A DNA stretch of 64,000 nt, from assembly GCA_014058105.1 (NCBI GenBank), contig JACGCM010002205.1, positions 992,001 to 1,056,000 on the forward strand, read 5' to 3'. The position numbers and the translations under genes are program-made. Within the stretch, counting starts at the first letter, position 1. Every line of letters starts with the position of its first letter. A model generated the notes under the pieces. That model made no database searches. It had not been told where the DNA came from and saw only the letters and a program-made list of their open reading frames with translations. The stretch comes from Kingdonia uniflora. Its lineage: Eukaryota > Streptophyta > Magnoliopsida > Ranunculales > Circaeasteraceae. Positions 59,718 to 64,000 of the stretch are shown here, in pieces.

Positions 59718-59963
59718 GCCACGTCACCAGGTCAAGAGGTTATCCCAACTACCTCATTTGAATCACAACCACTCATCTCATCTTGATGTGTGGTTCTAAT
59801 AAGGTTGTTTATTAGGTGTCATAAGGGTGATGGCCACGGATATGGCCACCACCCTTATGACACCCTTTACACCACCCTACGCGAGCCACACATCCCATAT
59901 AGATGAGTGGTTGAGGACCAAGAAGAGGTAGTTGTAGGGGTATGCCAACCTGGTGACATGTCA
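59718..59963. repeat. Fold-back MITE (long imperfect palindrome)
   Basis: Left arm 59718-59836 and right arm 59843-59963 are inverted copies: gtcacc-agg outermost, aactacctc, aaccactcatct, gatgtgtgg, and gtgtcataagggtg(a/g)tggcc at the centre around GGATAT. The innermost 20-base arms differ at one position. About 246 bp with no coding capacity, fitting a non-autonomous DNA transposon. A half copy is at 54294. Confidence 0.75.
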
Positions 59964-60406
59964 AATTTTTTACTCAACCAATTAGTTTTAAATGAACCAA
60001 TTTTAAAATCAATCAATTCCTCTTTTACTTTTAACCCCTCACTCTCTTTATCTCCTCACTCACTCTAAGTTCCATGATGAGCAACCTTGGTGAGACGAAT
60101 TGCAAACCCTAAATCACTCTAATCTCTATCATGATCTTTGTGGTTCCTTTAATTTGGGTGTTTATCACCTCGGCTTGAGAAGGTAAGGACTCTTTCATTT
60201 GAATCTAGGGTTTTTACTGTGTTTAACACTAATATATGTAAAGGTGGATAGGGAACCCAAAATTGTGCTTTGTTGATTTTTTTTAGGAACCCCATTTTTG
60301 TGGTTTGAAAATTACACCCAATGGCTTATAGTTCTCTTGAACTTTGTTGTATTTGGAGAAAACAAATTTTGTTGGTTTGAAATTATACCGAAGTGGCGTT
60401 TGTTTT
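59964..60406. other. Unassigned, pyrimidine-rich
   Basis: No coding signal and no repeat boundary. Confidence 0.4.
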
Positions 60407-60535
60407 TTGGGCTGACTCCACTCAGTCGTCTGAGTCTGAGTGGAGTCAGTGATTTGGTCACTTAGAAGCGTTTGTTTTTCCCTCACTCAGACACTAAATG
60501 GAGTATGAGTCAGTGATTTGGGTCACTAAGAATCA
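60407..60535. repeat. Two tandem units of about 65 bp
   Basis: gcgtttgtttttt, then g(a)gtcagtgatttgg(g)tcact, occurs twice (units starting near 60407 and 60471). The words resemble ends of plant DNA transposons, but no opposite end was found. Confidence 0.5.
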
Positions 60536-60599
60536 GCCTCAATAAGCCAGCTTAGTGCTGAGTCTGACTCTGAGTCTAAATTTTCTACCCAAATTGCCC

Positions 60600-62645
60600 T
60601 CAGCAAAACTCGAAATTATAAAAAAAATCGTAGCTCTCCCAAACCCCAATTTCGATCACTCTTCCAAGAACCATTTACAAAGATCATCTCCTCCATAGCT
60701 CTCCTCCACAGCTCTCTCGATCTCTAACAGCTCTCATCTATCTCCAATAGCTCTCCTTGATCAAGAACAGGTGCGTCGTGTTTTGTCTTACAATGTTATC
60801 ACTTGATATGAATTATTGTACTTATCGTAAAGATTACTGGATTATCTGCAAGCCGTCTTTGTTCCTCAATTATATTACGCTGATTAGCATGAAATCATTT
60901 TGTTTTTGTTTTTTAGAGAAGAGGCCAAAGAAATCTGATCAAGATCAAGATCTTTACAAGAAGGGAAGTTGCGTGCCTCTGTTGACGTTCCTGGTAAAAT
61001 TAAAAGGTAAGACTACTTGTTAACATATTTTAGGAAGGTGTTGAAGACTAGTTCTTTTCCCATTATGCATATGTTCGAATGGGCTGTATCTATCCTTATT
61101 AAGAACTACATCTGTCAATATTTGATGAACTTCTATTTGTTGAAAGTCTCTATTGATCTCACATTTAAAGTGGATCAGAAAAATGGAAGTCAGTAGTAAG
61201 ATAACATGTTATACCGAGCCTAGTTAATGTTTTTGAAGATTTCACATTCAAAATTTAGATGATCTCTATTTTATTCCACCAGATCAAACATAAAACAATA
61301 AGAAGCTTCTAGCTTGCCAAGAAGCCCCTTATACTCAACTTGTTTTTTGCAGCTAGCAATGTCACTGGAAAATGTTTTGTCATTGGATCCTTGTCCTGTA
61401 TTAGGGTAAACCCTTACTTTTGAGTTCCAAAGTTGATTTGGTTGGAAATTTCCCATCTATTATATGGATCTATCCTGGAATTTTGGATGTTCCAACTTTC
61501 TTTATTTTCATCAGTTATTGAATCAAGACTAGAATCAATCAATAAGTCTGCGTGAATGCGTTATGCTAGCTTTATTAAGTCTCAGATTTATAATACTCTT
61601 ATCTAACCATGGGACACTCCATGAAGAAATGGTTTTGGCATCTCTTACCATATGTTTGCAGTAACCACTAACAAAATCTATTCTCCTCAACGGAGATCTC
61701 ATCTCCCAAGGACATTCATTTGGAATATTATAAATTGCATAAAATACATTCTCTTAAATACTCAAGTTTGATCCTTACTATCTTTCCCAGAGACTGTATA
61801 ATTCTTAAGATAGCGAATTATTAAATTATGGTTCTACTCATAAGTCGCAATAATTTATCCGTATTAGCTCCATTTAATAACAAAACTAGGATGGCTTTAA
61901 ATTTCCTGGTTATACTAGGTAAACATTCCGATTTTGGCATGAGGTGTCAGTTAGCTTTTCTACTTACATGTTTGGAATTGTATTTATGATTTTGAGATAG
62001 CCCGGTTTCACATTCACAAGGTCCACCATGTAGAATCATCACCAAAGTTCCTGGGCATGTCGTGGATTTTGCTCCAAGTAGTTTACTGTACTCGTCATAT
62101 TCTAGCTCTAGCTAACAATCTGTGTTATTTATTTACTGAAGGCCTATATTTATATCCGACTATCTTTTTTTTAGAATGATGCCATCACACTAAATGGCTG
62201 TGGCCATTTGTAAAATTGCTAAGTTTGGTTATCATGTGCAGGAAAACAGCTTCTTCTTATAAAGAGATGGCCTGGAGAAACTCTACGCGGACATATCTTT
62301 GCAGCAAGAATTACAGGTGATAGTGCCATTATACTCGTTAATTTTCTCTTATCCATTCTTTGGTATACGGGTGATTTCTAGCAGTACGGCTATCTTGGCG
62401 TATCACCACAATGACAAGTCACACCTGACTTTGGTGCTATTTCTTGGCATAGCATTTGGTTCTTTGAAACCACCCTCGGTATAAATATCTTTGCATGTAC
62501 TTAAAGAAAATATTATCTGTTTGTTGATGCAGAAAAAAGGTCGAAAGTGCAAACTCCGGGAAGAGGAAATTGTTAATCCAACTAGTAGGCCTATTTATAA
62601 ATGGCGACCAGAACGAAAGCGATGATTTGGTTGATGTTGACTCTT
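60600..62645 (+). other. Possible degenerate spliced transcription unit
   Basis: Splice-like signals in series: donor cag|gtgcg (60768), acceptor ttttag (about 60916), donor aaag|gtaaga (about 61007), acceptor tgcag (about 62241), donor acag|gtgat (about 62308), acceptor gatgcag (about 62532). Phases agree from exon 2 to the end. The frame has exon 2 ending SCVPLLTFLVKLK, exon 3 with QLLLIKRWPGETLRG, and a stop soon after in exon 4. Exon 1 has no matching start. No family recognised. It may be a non-coding RNA, a captured gene piece or chance. Confidence 0.25.
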
Positions 62646-62897
62646 AAATATTCAAGGGGATTCGAAGACGGCAGTTCTGTTGGAGCGAATTCTTTTGTTG
62701 GAGAATTATTTTCAATATTGCTTATGCTGTTTCATGTAATACAAATATTGGAGTAAATGAATATTACTCTATTCTTTTGGAATCTACATCTTGATTATTT
62801 TGAGTATATTGCCTTTTTCATGCTAGAGCATCTAATGATTTGGCAAATACTGCTAAAACATTGTTATCTTAAAATGGCAATTTCATGTTATAGTGTG

Positions 62898-63526
62898 TGT
62901 AATGGACTTATTTCTAAACCCCGTACTCAGTACGGTATCCGAGCTGATATAGCTCGGATCAACAACAATCCAAGACCTAAGAACAGTTCGGAGACTTTGA
63001 AGCATTTTCTAAACTCATACCGCAGAAGATACTCCTCTATTCATCAAATAGCCCGCATACATGCGAACTCCACAAGAGATCGTATCTTCTCTAAACGGTC
63101 TGAAGTGCAATTAAGAAGGCCGTTACAGATCAGCAAATATCAAATATCAAGACGTTACAGAAAATCTCATCAAAGCTCATCAAGCTCAGACGACCATAAC
63201 GTTCATCATTAAATGTACCCAGCGGTCGTATTATAAGACCTATAAGTAGCTATCTGGGAGGGGGCGAAAGGGGACGCATGACACACTGAGAGAAGATTAC
63301 ACTTCCATTTTCTGTAATCACTCCACTTTCTCTCTGTAATAACTAGTCAATCATAATACAACACTCTCTCTCTTTTCTAAATTCTCACTAGAGGTCGTGG
63401 TTTTTAACCTATTGAAAGGTTTTTCCACGCTAGATACTGTGTCATTTACCCTCATACTTGCACAATATCTGTTCTTAACACTGGTGTAAGACGTGTTTTC
63501 GACCTACTAGAAAATAGGTCATTACA
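62898..63526 (+). repeat. 5' LTR of a fourth Ty3/gypsy element
   Basis: TGTAATGGAC to GGTCATTACA, perfect 7-base ends (TGTAATG/CATTACA). The U5 part (aacctattgaaaggtttttc, tgtgtcattt) resembles the TatA-C LTRs, so it is a relative from another subfamily. A TATA-like tattataag is at 63230. Confidence 0.8.
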
Positions 63527-63548
63527 TTTGGCGCCGTCTGTGGGAACC
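63527..63548 (+). promoter_or_regulatory. Primer-binding site of the fourth element
   Basis: TTTGGCGCCGTCTGTGGGAA directly after the LTR, near-identical to TatB and TatC. Confidence 0.75.
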
Positions 63549-63604
63549 CACGATCATACTCCGCGTTCTCTTTTCCAGAAGCTGACTTCCAAAAAATTTG
63601 ACGA

Positions 63605-64000
63605 ATGACGAACCCAGAAAGTGACGTTCCTGACGCTGCTGGGGGGTGATTTACGAACTGCCATGCAACAAGAACAAGAAAAGCGACTACAACTGGAGAA
63701 GCAGGTCGCAAGCATGCAGAACGTAATAAAAGCTCTTCTAGATCAACAACCAGCCGGCCAAAGACCACAACCTGCTGGGTCGCGTGTCTCAGTCCTGCAT
63801 AGATTGGGAAATAAGGGCAAGGGGGCAGTGATTCCTTCAGCTCGGCATACAGGTGACCTCCGCTCACAATTACCAGCCCGATCAGTCGGTGACCTACGAC
63901 AGGAAGAGCAACATGAAGACACCCTTCACCTACCACGCATTTCGGTGATGGACCATTTAGGCGAAACGATGGGGGAGAACGACCCACAAGGAGTGCGAGC
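63605..64000 (+). pseudogene. gag: gag N-terminus of the fourth element, frameshifted
   Basis: ATG at 63605 opens MTNPESDVPDAA and meets a stop at 63647 just after a run of six G (63641-63646). Beyond the run a different frame stays open to the window edge: RTAMQQEQEKRLQLEKQV, then a Gln/Pro-rich stretch. A coiled coil at this place matches gag of TatB and TatC. The open minus-strand frame here is a shadow. The rest of the element is outside the window. Confidence 0.7.

Noticed and set aside
60407..60535. Terminus of a DNA transposon
   Set aside because: Two tandem units look like a transposon end, but no inverted partner or target duplication could be found up to 62897.
63475..63987. 170-codon minus-strand frame at the right edge
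   Set aside because: Opposite strand of the LTR end and gag coiled coil; no domain.

Overview
The window is AT-rich nuclear DNA of a flowering plant, probably a eudicot with a large, repeat-rich genome. Almost everything recognisable is transposable-element sequence, and I find no intact single-copy host gene. Evidence for a plant: Ty3/gypsy elements of the Tat lineage (two RNase H domains), a Ty1/copia remnant, a Helitron with a Rep-helicase gene, a plant LINE tail, a receptor-like-protein LRR fragment, and GT-AG introns.

Layout. 1-9775: the 3' part of a Tat-type element (TatA), interrupted at about 2300-7430 by an insert that contains a 4.4 kb solo-LTR-like sequence. 9776-10731: unassigned DNA. 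10732 to beyond 44829: a minus-strand Helitron split by two near-complete Tat elements. TatB (11130-24661, + strand) has a perfect 5-bp target duplication (GAACT). TatC (27646-42372, - strand) also has a perfect one (AATCC) and sits inside the Helitron Rep coding region. A 5'-truncated LINE tail is nested in TatC. 45641-46722: an LRR receptor-like-protein fragment bordered by about 100-bp repeats. 47690-50639: a 5'-truncated copia element with its 3' LTR. 52688-57315: two LTR-like sequences that share arrays of the palindrome TCGTTCGAACGA. 59718-59963: a fold-back MITE. 60400-62650: a possible degenerate spliced unit. 62898-64000: the 5' LTR, primer-binding site and gag start of a fourth element related to Tat.

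How the parts work together. Each Tat element reads LTR, primer-binding site, gag, protease, reverse transcriptase, gypsy-type RNase H, second RNase H, integrase, then a tandem-repeat spacer. After that, on the opposite strand, come three antisense reading frames, which I call C, B and A in order towards the 3' LTR. All three copies in the window keep this antisense module: a roughly 100-codon ORF A, a short ORF B and a multi-exon coiled-coil gene C, with its first two introns at matching positions. This module is the most interesting object here. One antisense ORF is known from Tat relatives such as Grande and Retand; I cannot tell from memory whether this three-part, intron-containing arrangement has been described. 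Every gag-pol copy carries stops, deletions or duplications, so these elements look inactive.
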